From assembly GCA_022360175.1 (NCBI GenBank), contig JAKSDI010000038.1:33276-97275 (forward strand): a DNA stretch of 64,000 nt, in the 5' to 3' direction. The notes below the pieces were generated by a model that saw only the letters and a list, made by a program, of their open reading frames with translations, ran no database searches and was not told the DNA's origin. The position numbers were made by a program, and so were the translations under genes. The stretch is from Chitinophagales bacterium (GTDB lineage: Bacteria > Bacteroidota > Bacteroidia > Chitinophagales > Saprospiraceae). Of this stretch, positions 1 to 10,600 are shown piece after piece (position 1 is the first letter of the stretch; every line of letters starts with the position of its first letter).

Positions 1-36
1 CTCTTTCTGCTGTACTGTCGTGCTTGGTTTTTCCAT
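1..36 (-). CDS. 5' end of a gene running off the left edge
   Basis: On the minus strand an ATG at 34-36 opens 12 codons (reads MEKPSTTVQQKE) without a stop before the window edge. It would be divergent from the hydrolase gene at 142, with a perfect inverted repeat in the shared upstream region. Twelve residues are too few to name a product, and the frame could be chance. Confidence 0.35.
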   Translation of the reverse strand, partial: MEKPSTTVQQKE

Positions 37-71
37 ATCAATCAAAGTCCTAAATACAAAAATAGTTTACT

Positions 72-103
72 TTTTTTAGTTCTCCCAATAGAGAACTAAA
101 AAA
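72..103. repeat. 13-bp perfect inverted repeat between divergent genes
   Basis: Arms at 72-84 and 91-103 (core AGTTCTC / GAGAACT with A/T ends) are fully complementary around a 6-nt loop. T and A runs at the two ends make it resemble a bidirectional terminator, but both flanking genes point away from it. It could be an operator dyad, a terminator for an antisense transcript, or an early hairpin in either 5' leader. Confidence 0.6.
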
Positions 104-141
104 GGATTATATTTACATTCCTATTTATTAAATCCTATAAA

Positions 142-1245
142 ATGATATTCTATTCAATAATAGGCATTATATCAGCATTGCTTATTTTTTTCATCATTTA
201 CATCAATTTCAATCCTCAATTTGGTGGCCGTATAAATCGACAAGAGCTTAAAAAACTAGAAGCCTCACCACAATGGGGAAATAAGATATTTACCAACCAG
301 AGTGAAACAAAGGTCGACATCAGTATACGCAACTTACCAGATTTAATCAAATCTAATTATAGTGGTAGAAAGCTCCGCGGCCCTGACCAGGTTCTTCCGG
401 TACAAGCCTTTGATGAAAATACCTGGCAGCAGTTAAATACTGATTTCCATTTCATCTGGTACGGGCATTCTACCTGCCTTATGAAACTATCGGGTAAAAA
501 CATTCTTATTGATCCTATGTTTGGACCAGATGCTTCTCCCATAGGCCCATTTCGCACTTATCGCTATAGTAAAGATACCTTATCAGTTATTGAACATTTG
601 CCTCCACTCGATGCCGTTTTTCTTACACATGATCATTATGACCATCTAGATTATAAAAGCATACAAAAGCTAAAAGGAAAAATAAGCCATTATTATGTAG
701 CCCTCGGAGTGAAGCGACATTTATTACGCTGGGGAATTTCTCAAGAGTATATTACTGAATTTGATTGGTGGGATCAGGGTCAAATTGGAAAAATTGAATT
801 TACCTTTACTCCCTCCAGGCACTTCTCCGGAAGAGGGCTATTTGATCGAACTAAAAGCTTATGGGGAGGTTGGGTATTTATAACTCCTGAACAACGCATA
901 TATTGGAGTGGAGATGGTGGTTATGATAATCACTTTCGAGAAGTAGGACAAAAATTTGGGCCTTTTGATTGGGCATTTCTGGAATGCGGTCAATATTATA
1001 AACTCTGGACTCAAATCCACATGAATCCTGAAGAAGCGGTAAAAGCAGCAATGGATGTCAATGCAGGTATAAGCATGCCTGTGCACTGGGGAGCTTTTAC
1101 GCTGGCACTTCACAACTGGCAAGAGCCTGTAGATCGGTTTACAACTGCAGCCCGGCAGCATAGCCTGGAAATAGCAACACCTCCATTAGGAACTATCGTC
1201 CACAAAGGAAATATAAAATCGATCAATCATGAATGGTGGAAATAG
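142..1245 (+). CDS. membrane-anchored metallo-beta-lactamase-fold hydrolase (NAPE-PLD/UlaG-like)
   Basis: 367 residues. An N-terminal transmembrane segment (about residues 3-22) precedes a metallo-beta-lactamase fold. The metal-binding motif THDHYDH lies near residues 162-168. Further ligand candidates are H227 in PSRHFSGRGLFD, the aspartate of SGDGGY near 256-261, and the histidine of HWGAF near 315. The SGRGLFD..LWGGWV block is typical of the NAPE-phospholipase D-like branch, whose members are mostly of unknown substrate in bacteria. The active site probably faces the periplasm or the membrane surface. Its 3' end overlaps the ABC ATPase gene by 17 bp, so the two are likely co-transcribed. 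Family is secure, substrate unknown. Confidence 0.85.
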   Translation: MIFYSIIGIISALLIFFIIYINFNPQFGGRINRQELKKLEASPQWGNKIFTNQSETKVDISIRNLPDLIKSNYSGRKLRGPDQVLPVQAFDENTWQQLNTDFHFIWYGHSTCLMKLSGKNILIDPMFGPDASPIGPFRTYRYSKDTLSVIEHLPPLDAVFLTHDHYDHLDYKSIQKLKGKISHYYVALGVKRHLLRWGISQEYITEFDWWDQGQIGKIEFTFTPSRHFSGRGLFDRTKSLWGGWVFITPEQRIYWSGDGGYDNHFREVGQKFGPFDWAFLECGQYYKLWTQIHMNPEEAVKAAMDVNAGISMPVHWGAFTLALHNWQEPVDRFTTAARQHSLEIATPPLGTIVHKGNIKSINHEWWK

Positions 1246-2155
1246 ACCCTCTGTAATTAAAACTGATGGTATCACTAAATACTTTGGTACTACCACTGCG
1301 GCAGAAAATATTTCCATTACGGTCAATGAAGGAGAGATATATGGATTTCTCGGCCTGAATGGAGCAGGAAAAACAACGCTTATCCGAATACTCCTGGGGA
1401 TGATAAAAGCACAATCGGGCCGTGTTCATCTTTTAGGCGCTCCTCTAAATAAGCGTTTCAAACGCTGGAATGAAATAGGCTATCTAGTAGAAACACCTTA
1501 TGCCTACCCCAATCTTTCCGTAAGAGAAAATCTCGAAGTATATTATAAGCTCCGTCAGCTCAATCAACCACAGCTAGTTGCAGACATTATCCAAAAGCTG
1601 AAACTTAACAAATACGAACACACTAAAGCAAAAGTATTATCTCTTGGTAATCAACAACGCCTGGGTTTAGCAAAAGCCTTAATGCATCATCCTAAATTAT
1701 TAATTTTAGATGAGCCTATTAATGGACTAGACCCTGAGGGTATTGTAGAAGTAAGAGAACTTCTTAAGGAACTAGCAGCAAATGGAACTACCATTTTCCT
1801 TTCCAGTCATATCCTTGGTGAAATTTCCAAGATTGCTACTCGCATAGGAATTGTACACAATGGCCAGTTGATCAAAGAATTGACTACAAAAGAACTGGAT
1901 GATCAATTGATCCGGAAATTGATGGTAAAAACGACTGACAACTTTCAGGCTAAGAATCTATTAGCTAAAGCGGGCTACAATATTTACTTGAATGAACGTC
2001 AGGAAATAGAAATCAGCGATACAAAAGCCATCCATTTTCCTGAAATGATTTCAAAGATGCTGGTAGAAGCTGGGTATCCTCCCAAACAAGTTTTTCTGTT
2101 TACAGAAGATCTCGAACACTATTTTCTAAGAACTATTAGAAGCAATCCATCATGA
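1229..2155 (+). CDS. ABC transporter ATP-binding protein (ABC-2 exporter type)
   Basis: 308 residues. Walker A is GLNGAGKTT (about 42-50). The signature loop is LSLGNQQR, a variant of LSGGQ (about 137-144). Walker B is LLILDEPINGLDP (about 156-168), followed by the switch-histidine region SSHIL. A C-terminal extension of about 90 residues is typical of BcrA/NatA-like exporters. The start overlaps the hydrolase gene, and the stop overlaps the permease start in an ATGA, indicating translational coupling. It should energise the permease encoded next. The cargo cannot be read from sequence; peptide, antibiotic or lipid efflux are options. Confidence 0.9.
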   Translation: MNGGNRPSVIKTDGITKYFGTTTAAENISITVNEGEIYGFLGLNGAGKTTLIRILLGMIKAQSGRVHLLGAPLNKRFKRWNEIGYLVETPYAYPNLSVRENLEVYYKLRQLNQPQLVADIIQKLKLNKYEHTKAKVLSLGNQQRLGLAKALMHHPKLLILDEPINGLDPEGIVEVRELLKELAANGTTIFLSSHILGEISKIATRIGIVHNGQLIKELTTKELDDQLIRKLMVKTTDNFQAKNLLAKAGYNIYLNERQEIEISDTKAIHFPEMISKMLVEAGYPPKQVFLFTEDLEHYFLRTIRSNPS

Positions 2156-2940
2156 AACGGCAATGGTTGGCCATACAGGCAGAATTTCTCAAAATCAGGC
2201 ATTCCAGCATAGTATGGGTTTCTTTCATCGCTTTTGCTCTGGCGCCTCTGATGGGAGCCATCTTTATTTTAATCGCTCAACATCCTGAAGCGATGGCACA
2301 AACAGGCGCTTTAGCTGCCAAAGCAGAAATAATGAATTTTGGCTCCAACTGGACATCCTATCTCAATATTCTTACTCAAGCGATTGGTGTAGGAGGAGTG
2401 TTAATCTTTGGCTTTGTATCTAGCTGGATATTTGGTAGAGAATACTCAGAGGGGACTGCAAAAGATTTACTTTCCCTAGCGGTCTCTCGTACCAAAATCA
2501 TTAATGCTAAATTTATAGTGTATATGATATGGTGTCTCACCCTGGCCATATCAAATTTACTAGTTGGTTTTCTATTGGGAAGCATATTACAGTTGCCCCC
2601 ACTCGAAATGGGCAGCCTTGCTCCTCTTTTAATCTATTATCTTATTACTACCTTACTCACCATTATTATTGGTACTCCGATAGCTTTTTTCGCTATTTGG
2701 GGGAAAGGATACCTCCCTCCTCTCGGCTTCGTAGCACTTACACTTGTTTTAGCACAGATCATTGCTGCAATTGGCTATGGCACCTATTTCCCCTGGTCAA
2801 TTCCTGGGCTCTATAGCGGAGCTGGAGGAGAATATAAAGAACTCCTCAATTATCTGAGTTATACAATTTTAGTGGGTACCGGGCTTGTTGGATATATAGC
2901 CACTGTTCGCTTCTGGGAAAAAGCAGATCAGTCAAATTAG
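2152..2940 (+). CDS. ABC transporter permease (ABC-2 family)
   Basis: 262 residues with about six hydrophobic segments and the ABC-2 pattern of an N-terminal helix after a short basic leader (AIQAEFLKIRHSS). A conserved cytoplasmic motif, FGREYSEGTAKDLLSL, sits near residues 94-109; this E-GT-K-LL block is characteristic of NatB/BcrB-type permeases. Its ATG sits inside the stop of the ATPase gene, so the pair forms one exporter. Ends before a 95-bp gap to the bestrophin gene. Confidence 0.88.
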   Translation: MKRQWLAIQAEFLKIRHSSIVWVSFIAFALAPLMGAIFILIAQHPEAMAQTGALAAKAEIMNFGSNWTSYLNILTQAIGVGGVLIFGFVSSWIFGREYSEGTAKDLLSLAVSRTKIINAKFIVYMIWCLTLAISNLLVGFLLGSILQLPPLEMGSLAPLLIYYLITTLLTIIIGTPIAFFAIWGKGYLPPLGFVALTLVLAQIIAAIGYGTYFPWSIPGLYSGAGGEYKELLNYLSYTILVGTGLVGYIATVRFWEKADQSN

Positions 2941-3035
2941 GCTGTTATAACAAATGTGCTATAAGTATCGCTTATATAAACCTAATCCTCCTCTTCTATA
3001 AAAATCTTTATATTAGCCATAAAACAAGCTAATAA

Positions 3036-4076
3036 ATGATAATAAGAAGAGGTACCAGTTTCATCGGAATTGTCAAATGGACAGGCCATCATATTATTTG
3101 GCTATTGGGTGGAGCTACTATTTTTGCATTGTTATATCGGATGGAGTACATCCAATTTAGTATTCCCTGGCTTCCGGTATCGGTTATAGGTACAGCGGTT
3201 GCTTTTTATGTGGGTTTTAAAAACAATAGTTCTTATGACCGTATGTGGGAAGCTCGAAAAATATGGGGAGCTATAGTAAACAGCAGTCGTGCCTGGGGTT
3301 CTTATCTTGATGGATTTGTTACCAATCACTTTACTGAAAGTAAATACTCAGATTATGAGCTGCAGTCTATAAAAAAGCGGCTTATATATCGCCATATTGC
3401 ATGGCTGTATGCTTTGAGAAGCCAGTTGCTGGTTGCTACTCCCTGGGAGCACATTAGTCAGGGAGGAATGCTTGCACGTACTGCACGCTATTACCAAAAA
3501 AGGTTTGGCATTGGATTGGTTGACGATGAGGTCACACGTATAGAACTTAAGTCATTCCTGCCCGAAAACGAACATGACCGCCTTGTTAGTAATGTCAATA
3601 CAGCCACACAAATCATTAACGAACAAACCAGAGACCTGACTCAACTTCGGGAAAAAGGCCTCATCGATGATTTCCGGCATATGGAGTTGATGCAAGTACT
3701 CTATCATTTTTATGAGCACCAGGGCAAATGCGAACGCATTAAAAAATTCCCACTTCCTCGACAATATGCCAATATGAGCAGAATCTTCGTAGGTATCTTT
3801 ATTTTTCTCTTGCCTTTTAGTATGATTCCGTCGCTTATGGAATTAGGCACTGGAGACTGGGGATTTTGGCTGTCCATTCCTTTAACCGCTTTGGTAGGAT
3901 GGGTATATGTGATGATGGAAATAATAGGTGACTATTCAGAAAATCCTTTCCAGGGAATGGCTAATGATATACCGATGCTTTCCTTGTGTAGAGTGATTGA
4001 AATTGATTTAAGGGAAATGCTGGGAGAAACAGAACTTCCACCACCTGTACAAGCTAAAAATGGAATATTGATGTAA
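3036..4076 (+). CDS. bestrophin-like (UPF0187/YneE family) membrane channel
   Basis: 346 residues. The family core is seen near the N-terminus: LPVSVIGTAVAFYVGFKNNS followed by SYDRMWEARKIWGAIVNSSR, the R-W-E-R-WG arrangement of prokaryotic bestrophins. Helices occur near residues 15-35, 45-62, 250-268 and 275-295, and an ENPFQG motif near 310 precedes the cytosolic end. Bacterial homologues form pentameric, usually cation-selective channels; pentamer and selectivity here are by analogy. It may be a single-gene unit, ending convergently with the next minus-strand gene across a hairpin. Confidence 0.88.
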   Translation: MIIRRGTSFIGIVKWTGHHIIWLLGGATIFALLYRMEYIQFSIPWLPVSVIGTAVAFYVGFKNNSSYDRMWEARKIWGAIVNSSRAWGSYLDGFVTNHFTESKYSDYELQSIKKRLIYRHIAWLYALRSQLLVATPWEHISQGGMLARTARYYQKRFGIGLVDDEVTRIELKSFLPENEHDRLVSNVNTATQIINEQTRDLTQLREKGLIDDFRHMELMQVLYHFYEHQGKCERIKKFPLPRQYANMSRIFVGIFIFLLPFSMIPSLMELGTGDWGFWLSIPLTALVGWVYVMMEIIGDYSENPFQGMANDIPMLSLCRVIEIDLREMLGETELPPPVQAKNGILM

Positions 4077-4088
4077 TATGATATATAT

Positions 4089-4121
4089 AATGATGGTGAT
4101 TTCAAGAAAACCACCATCATT
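4089..4121. terminator. hairpin between convergent genes
   Basis: AATGATGGTG (4089-4098) and CACCATCATT (4112-4121) form a perfect 10-bp stem with a 13-nt loop between the bestrophin stop and the stop of the minus-strand DUF5723 gene. No immediate T run follows, so a shared bidirectional transcript end is inferred from position. The TGATGGTGATTT half also occurs in another hairpin at 21750. Confidence 0.5.
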
Positions 4122-4135
4122 ATCCGCTTCATTTT

Positions 4136-5506
4136 TTAATAAAAATCGCTACCGTTTCGCATACTACTCGAAGCGTCTACTTTACCAAAGAGTAAATTTA
4201 GCCCCAATCGAAGATTGGCAGTATTACTATCCTCTGGCCTGAAAGCAGTAAAAATATTATCAGTAGCTGCCAATAATTGCACAGGCCCCAATTTGACGGT
4301 AGCATTCAAGCCCAGATTGTCAAAAGTACCACTGCGAAAGGCATATATTCCTCCTACATTTAGAAATGGGAAAAGATCAATATTGCTCCCTACCGCTACC
4401 GCAGGAAATACTTCATCACGATAAGTCTCGCTATAGAAAAGCGCTCCCACTGTCCAGTTGCTACGCAATTGATAGTTAGCACTTAGATAAAAGCGGGTAG
4501 GCAAGGTAGAAGAAAATGCATTGGTCGTTTCTGTAAATTCGTAAATCATTTCTATAGTATCAAGCACAGAACCAAAATCTGTTGAATCTTCTAATATTTC
4601 TTCCGCAAAATCCAACCCATCAAATTCATAGGTACCATTCAGGCTATAGTTATTCACATCTTCTTCCCAGTCGATAGTAGCTCCCAGGTCAATTACACTT
4701 GCATTTATTCTAAATTTGTCAAAGGAGAAACTGGCTCCCAGATCAAATGCATAGCCTGTATTTTTGGTAAACAAATTGCCCCCATCTAAATTTCCAAAGT
4801 CAAAATTAACAGACAGGTCATCAAATCCACTATAATCAATAGAACCAGAACTATTAATCGTATAATCGGCATCCATAGTTAGCTGATACACATCATCACT
4901 AGTCATTAATTCCAGTTTATCACCTTCTGAATTTGCACCTGCAATACCAGATAGTAGCTTAAAACGGCCGCCTACACTAAGGTTTTCGTTAATATCAATC
5001 ATCGCTCCCAGGGCAAACTCCTGGTAGGAAAATATATCCACGCTTGGTGCAAAATTGACGGTCTCACCAATATACTGGGCATTACCTTCCCATATTAAAG
5101 ACGGCAAAGCTTTGGGATAATTCATATAAATATTGAACCGGGCGGCATGAGAAATGCTCAGTCCTAATTTTCCTATTCTGAAACCAAGGCTTAGGGTTTC
5201 TATATCCAGATTTTCGCGAAGGATATTATCGGTATCATCCAAAGAAGCAATTGCTGTACTTGGATTGATAACAGAATTGCCATTTGCACCATCCATTACA
5301 ATATCATTGTAAGTGATATTGGAAACTAAAAGGCTATTGTACAAGCCAGGCAGGCCTACTACAATTTTATAATCGGGAAAAAATGCAGGGTTTGTCCGGC
5401 TAGACTGCCAGGTATGGCGCATGAAATGAGTAGATAAATCTTCCTGTGCATCTACTAAACTTCCCATTGACAGGAAGCTAATCAAAAGAAAAAATATTTT
5501 ACGCAT
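4136..5506 (-). CDS. DUF5723-like outer-membrane beta-barrel protein
   Basis: 456 residues from the ATG at 5506; an in-frame TTG at 5530 adds eight codons but gives a poorer signal peptide. The signal peptide (MRKIFFLLISFLSMGSLVDAQ) is followed by a region with T.PAFFPDYK and LSLGFRIGKLGLSISHA. The rest is alternating beta-strand pattern rich in Gly/Asn/aromatics, ending in strands such as NLRLGLNLLFGK. This fits the DUF5723/PorV-like family of Bacteroidota outer-membrane barrels, whose biochemical role is mostly undefined. It lies just downstream of the large lipoprotein gene on the same strand, probably one operon. Confidence 0.7.
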   Translation of the reverse strand: MRKIFFLLISFLSMGSLVDAQEDLSTHFMRHTWQSSRTNPAFFPDYKIVVGLPGLYNSLLVSNITYNDIVMDGANGNSVINPSTAIASLDDTDNILRENLDIETLSLGFRIGKLGLSISHAARFNIYMNYPKALPSLIWEGNAQYIGETVNFAPSVDIFSYQEFALGAMIDINENLSVGGRFKLLSGIAGANSEGDKLELMTSDDVYQLTMDADYTINSSGSIDYSGFDDLSVNFDFGNLDGGNLFTKNTGYAFDLGASFSFDKFRINASVIDLGATIDWEEDVNNYSLNGTYEFDGLDFAEEILEDSTDFGSVLDTIEMIYEFTETTNAFSSTLPTRFYLSANYQLRSNWTVGALFYSETYRDEVFPAVAVGSNIDLFPFLNVGGIYAFRSGTFDNLGLNATVKLGPVQLLAATDNIFTAFRPEDSNTANLRLGLNLLFGKVDASSSMRNGSDFY

Positions 5507-5554
5507 ATAATTGTTTATGATCTTTTTCAAAAGAAGGTTATTAGGTATTAGCCA

Positions 5555-7081
5555 CTATTGGCTCACTCCCAGGATTGCTCCTAAGCGGACTGATAAATTT
5601 TGACTATCCAGAATATAGACAGACTTCTGCCCTTCTTCTGAAGTATAGAAAGAAGCCACTATGGTCAATTCTTCTGTTGTACGTATACGATCAAAACGCT
5701 CTGGCGAGAATTTAATATAGGTAACTTTTTCTGAGGTAGCAATCGCATTGCCCTCCTCATCTACTTCAGCTCCGGCTATGACCAACTGACGCTCTTCAAA
5801 AAGAGAATCTAAAACCTCCCCTCTTGAGTCATGGAAATACCCCTGGATTTGTACTTCCAATGGCAATTCATTTTCAGCTACCATTTTAAATTCTGCCTCA
5901 TCTACCCTGTCATAATTATTAAAATCAATCTCGAAAGTATCTCGTGCTAAGAAGTCAACAGAACGGCCATATAAAGGCAAGTCTACCCCTATTGTTACAT
6001 CATAATAGCTACTATCTGTTAGGAAACCTCTAATGGAAGTATCTTCATCAGGATTAGTAATCGCATCTACATCGTAGTAAATAGATAATGGCCCTGCTCC
6101 AAGAATTACATCAATATTGGAATTATTCCGATCGAATACAAACTCGCCATAAACCTTTTCTCCTACCTGATCCAACCCAGGATATGGGAAGTCTATACCA
6201 TTATCTATATACTCTCCTTCCATATCAAGTGAATCACCACTCACTGTATAAACCTTGAATGCATTCACCTGTGAGCGAGTAGGTATCCCAAAGGAGTTTT
6301 CTACATAAAAAGTCACCTTAGGATCAGCAAAGTAAATGTCCCCTTTTACATAATCATCAAAGAAGTCAATGATAATGGTCCCTTTTCCTTTATGGGCTTC
6401 TACTCCCATATAACCTTCCATATAATAAAACTCTAAATCACTGAAAGTAATCCACAACCCTTCTGGTTCTACAGACTGGCCACCTGTTGTGATCAACTCA
6501 TACTCTACATATATTTCGCCAGTTTCTGAATCAGGAATTACCTGATACTCGGATAAGTCAATTGGAGCAGTTAGATTAGAATTTCCCCCATTAGCGGATA
6601 CTGAGGCAGTTATAGTAAGTGGCACTCCATCCTTAGTTATGTTTGGCAGCGTAAGCTCCATGTCTACATCTTCAGCCTGATCATTTTGAACCAGCCACAA
6701 GAAGGTACCACCTTTTAGTACAAGATGGTCAAACTCAAAACCACCATCATCACCTAGTGGTAAAGGCATATTATTTTGGGTAATAGGAATCGGAAATCCA
6801 CCTATCGATTCATTGATACTTTCAAAAAGCACATCGCTATTTTGCGTAAGCAGATCACCAAAATATTGGAAATGAATCAAGCCATCTTCATCAACATAGA
6901 TCGTATTCAAATCCTCAAAGCTTTCCAGTGTTTCTTTTAATGAGAAGTGAGTATTGACAAGTGGTATTGCATAATCAGCATCAAAACTTGCTGAGTCAAC
7001 ATTATCCAGATCATCTAGTGGTTGGCAGGCAGTTATTATACATACTGCTGCTATCCAAGGTAAAGCCAATTTAAAATTCAT
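5555..7081 (-). CDS. large exported lipoprotein, function unknown
   Basis: 508 residues. The N-terminus (MNFKLALPWIAAVCIITACQ) is a lipoprotein signal with the acylatable Cys at residue 19. The mature part is acidic and beta-rich with few cysteines. It contains DADYAIPLVNTHFSLKETL near the start, a pattern I associate with Bacteroidota surface lipoproteins encoded beside DUF5723 barrels. No catalytic motif was seen. It is the first gene of a probable two-gene operon (48-bp gap to the ATG of the barrel gene), suggesting an outer-membrane complex of lipoprotein plus barrel; this pairing is inferred. Confidence 0.65.
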   Translation of the reverse strand: MNFKLALPWIAAVCIITACQPLDDLDNVDSASFDADYAIPLVNTHFSLKETLESFEDLNTIYVDEDGLIHFQYFGDLLTQNSDVLFESINESIGGFPIPITQNNMPLPLGDDGGFEFDHLVLKGGTFLWLVQNDQAEDVDMELTLPNITKDGVPLTITASVSANGGNSNLTAPIDLSEYQVIPDSETGEIYVEYELITTGGQSVEPEGLWITFSDLEFYYMEGYMGVEAHKGKGTIIIDFFDDYVKGDIYFADPKVTFYVENSFGIPTRSQVNAFKVYTVSGDSLDMEGEYIDNGIDFPYPGLDQVGEKVYGEFVFDRNNSNIDVILGAGPLSIYYDVDAITNPDEDTSIRGFLTDSSYYDVTIGVDLPLYGRSVDFLARDTFEIDFNNYDRVDEAEFKMVAENELPLEVQIQGYFHDSRGEVLDSLFEERQLVIAGAEVDEEGNAIATSEKVTYIKFSPERFDRIRTTEELTIVASFYTSEEGQKSVYILDSQNLSVRLGAILGVSQ

Positions 7082-7651
7082 ATTCTAGTCAATATTTACA
7101 TTTGGGACAAGCCCTGCATAATTACGCATACGAGAGGGGTAATAGTATATTATGCTCCATTAAATCAATTAGGTTTTAATCGCATCTAGTTAGACGTGGG
7201 CAAATTACAGCACGTTGGGGAATCTCTGTCAATAATAATGTTTGATAGACGACATCTTACAGAATAGCACAATCTATCCTATGATATCAATCATTTCACC
7301 ATTTGGATCTAATATGCGATCTTTAAATATTAGGGAAGTTGCTTTACTTACGCATTGGAAGGAACAAAGGTATTCATTTTCTTTTAGAACTTGAAGTGCT
7401 TTAGGCCTATAGAACGTTCCTCTTTGTCCTGTGGACAGCTTCCCCAAGGGAGCCCAGCATATGTACTCCTCTAAAAGCCGGGGAAGGCACACGTATTGGC
7501 GAACAAAAAAATAGCTCCTAATGCTCTATTTTTTAGCACTTTATTAGAAGCTGTACAGAATAGTAAAAATGGATACCGGAAATAGAACTGCCAGGTAGTC
7601 CGTAGAATACCTGGCAGTATTTATTATAAGGATATATATGCTATCCTAATT
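7082..7651. other. intergenic region with a degraded repeat
   Basis: About 570 bp between two minus-strand genes. It holds the upstream region of the lipoprotein gene and a partial copy of a GC-rich repeat (7418-7488). An open minus frame of 72 codons (7274-7492) has a protein-like 3' half (ends ILDPNGEMIDIIG), but its start lies inside the repeat, so it may be a gene remnant. Nothing else was recognised. Confidence 0.4.
7418..7488. repeat. truncated copy of GC-rich hairpin repeat
   Basis: The segment with GGACAGCTTCCCCAAGGGAG, then CCCAGCA, then AAAAGCCGGGGAAGG matches, with a central deletion, the element at 48108-48210. The blocks align in the same order. Its GC content stands out from the AT-rich flanks. 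It is an eroded member of a dispersed intergenic repeat family. Confidence 0.55.
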
Positions 7652-10600
7652 TTATCTTGTTTTCACAAAACGTAATATTTCTGGCTCCTGGCCTTCAGTA
7701 CGTACTTCTATATAGTATATACCATTGGTAAGATCAGAAACATTCAATTCTGTACGAATAGCTGGAACTTCCATACGACGCTGCTCAACTACCTGTCCTA
7801 GTTCGTTGCGTACAATTAAAGTAGTTTCATTTTCACGTACCGTACCCAGGCTGATATTTACCATATCAGTAGCAGGGTTTGGATATAATGAGCTCGCTTT
7901 TGGCGTATCCATATCAGCCACTTCACCAAACTCAGGAGCTTCAACAGTTGGGATGATACCACCATTTACCACTACATTAGAGAATTCTGCAGTTGCCTGC
8001 TGGCCTACGATATAAGAGAAACTAGCCAAACCAACCTGTACACAGTTACCCATAGGCACATACACTGCATGTACATACTGGAAGTTGGCAGGGCCTGTAG
8101 TAGAGTAAAAAGCAAAGAACCAATCACCCTGGCGCTGTAACTTCAACCAGTATGGGAATGGGCGGTTATGTGCACTTACTACTTTATTACTACCTGGGAA
8201 GTAACGCACTTCATGGCGAACTACAGATTGTAAGTCTGTAAATACAGAAACCTGTCTTGCATTAGCTGCATTTGTTTCGCGAATCATCAATCCACCATAA
8301 CCATTAGGGCTTACACTTTCAACTTTTGCAATGATTTCCATATCACCACAACGTAATTGATTAGCGAAAGCTACCGCATCATCAGTAGTACCTGGGAAAG
8401 CATTATTTCCTCCACCTATAATAGTGAACTCATCCGTACAAGGATCAAAGCTAAAGTCATTGCCTGCTCCGGCAGCACCTACATCAGTGCCCATCCATGG
8501 ATAAGCAAGGCTATAGTCTGGTTCATCTACAGTAGCAGTAGCCATAACCATACAATCGCTATCTTCCGTATCCATTACTACTACATCATAATCATCTGCT
8601 GAAAGGCCATCAAAAGTATTGCTCGACTGGAATGTGTCTCCACCATCAATAGAGTACTTAAGGCTTGTACAATTGACCGTACAGTTTGCATTGATAGTTA
8701 TACTTCCTCCTTCATCTGGGCAATCAATAGTGGTATTGATACTAGTGATTTCAAGATCACAACATTCTGTTTTACCTGCATTTTCTTCTCCTTTGGTATC
8801 AGCACAAACCACCATCCAGGAGTCTTCAAATAACTCTAGTGAAGAACCTTCCTCTGTGCCACTTCCTTCTGCAACTCCTATATCCGTACTCAGCATTCCT
8901 GCTGCAGGGCCATCGTTTGCAGTAAAAGTACCTTCATAGCTCAAGAATTCGATTATAGAACCACCATTACAGGTCAATGCCATCCCATCAGGATTTCCGT
9001 TCATGATACCATTTACAGGGAAATCGTAGTAATAGAAAGTAAATCCACCTGCATTGGCTCCGGCAGTAAACTGATCCAATGTTATGGTATTATACTCCGT
9101 ACCATTGCTACCATTGTAAAGTACTAGTGCAAAATCAGATAATTCGCCATCATAAGCATCAGAAACAGCTACTTCGAAAAACTCGCCATCATCTGTACCT
9201 GCATCATCATAGTGGAATTCGCTGATGTATGCATCCGCAGTGCTACAGCAAACGGTAATACCTGTATTGGCTGCTCCTTTAGAATCCTGGCATACTACTA
9301 TCCAGCTTCCGTCATAGTATTCTATAGAAGAACCTTCAGGGGTAGAATTGGTCTCTTCTACTCCTACATCCGTACTTGTATTACCAGAAGCAGGGCCATT
9401 TGTTGCCGTGAAGGAACCACCATAACTTACAAAATCTTCAACTGTTTCCACGCAAACCAATGCGATACCATCAGGATTACCATTCTGAATCCCTGATACG
9501 CCAAAGCCACCGATCATCATGGTGTAGTACTTGTAAGTACCATCATTATCACCTTCTGCAAATTGATCTAGTGTAGCAGAGCCGTATTGTTCGCCATTAT
9601 TACCATTATACAGGATAACATTAAGGTTGGCAAGATCACCGTTGAAGTCATTAGAAATAGCTACTTCTACAAATTCGCCGTCATCTGTACTTATATCATT
9701 ATAGTGGAACTCACTAATGAATGCTGCTGCCGGGCAATCATCTGGTACGACAACAGTACAGCCATCTGCTGCATGTGTACCAAATCCATCTGCTGTATTA
9801 AGTGCAAAATTATCCCATTGTACAGAAGGATCAAAAGCATCCATTTCATTAGGATCACCTGCATTAACCGATGCCTTACGGCGCAAGGTCTGGTTGGAAG
9901 TACTTGCTCCACCTCCTGTCCATCCAGAAGAACCAGGATCATTACCCAACTGTCCAATACGGTCAATCACATCTCCGTTTTTCTTTAGCACAATTGCATC
10001 ATTACCACTGTGGTTGATTTCATTGCTGGTGAGGTCTCTTGTCACGCCAACTGCTTCACCTGAGTTACAAATCACAAATACATCACCAGGAGCGATCGTA
10101 CCTGTCAAATCAATTTCAGTTGTAGGAGAAGGACCAGAACTTCCATTATGGTAAGCTTCATAACGATATACGCCATCCATAGTAATAGGAGAAGCGGTAG
10201 GATTGTAGATTTCAATACACTTGTTAAAACCGTTACCTTCCATATACTCAGAGAAGAAAAGGTCACTACAAGCAGTACCACCACTACATCCATCAAAAGT
10301 ATGGCTACCCAGATCAGAAACATCATCTTGAGAAAATTCTGCCCATTCTGTCTGTAGAGTTGAAAATGAAGATGAGTTACAAGTTCCACCAGGGTTCGTA
10401 GTTACTCCACCGGTTACGTCTGCATTACGGCGTATCGTTTGATTTTGTGTTTCATTGGTAGCCGTTGTCCCCCACTGAGAACCAGGATTACAGCCAATTT
10501 GGCCAAATATATCTACAACCTCCATCGTTACCGTATTATACAGGTCATAGGCATCATTTCCACTGTGGGTCACATTAGAAAGCGAAGTAGAAGCTCCCAT

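Noticed and set aside
9587..9988. Plus-strand open frames inside the 1074-residue protein gene
   Set aside because: They are reverse-complement shadows of a gene with a signal peptide, repeats and sorting domain.
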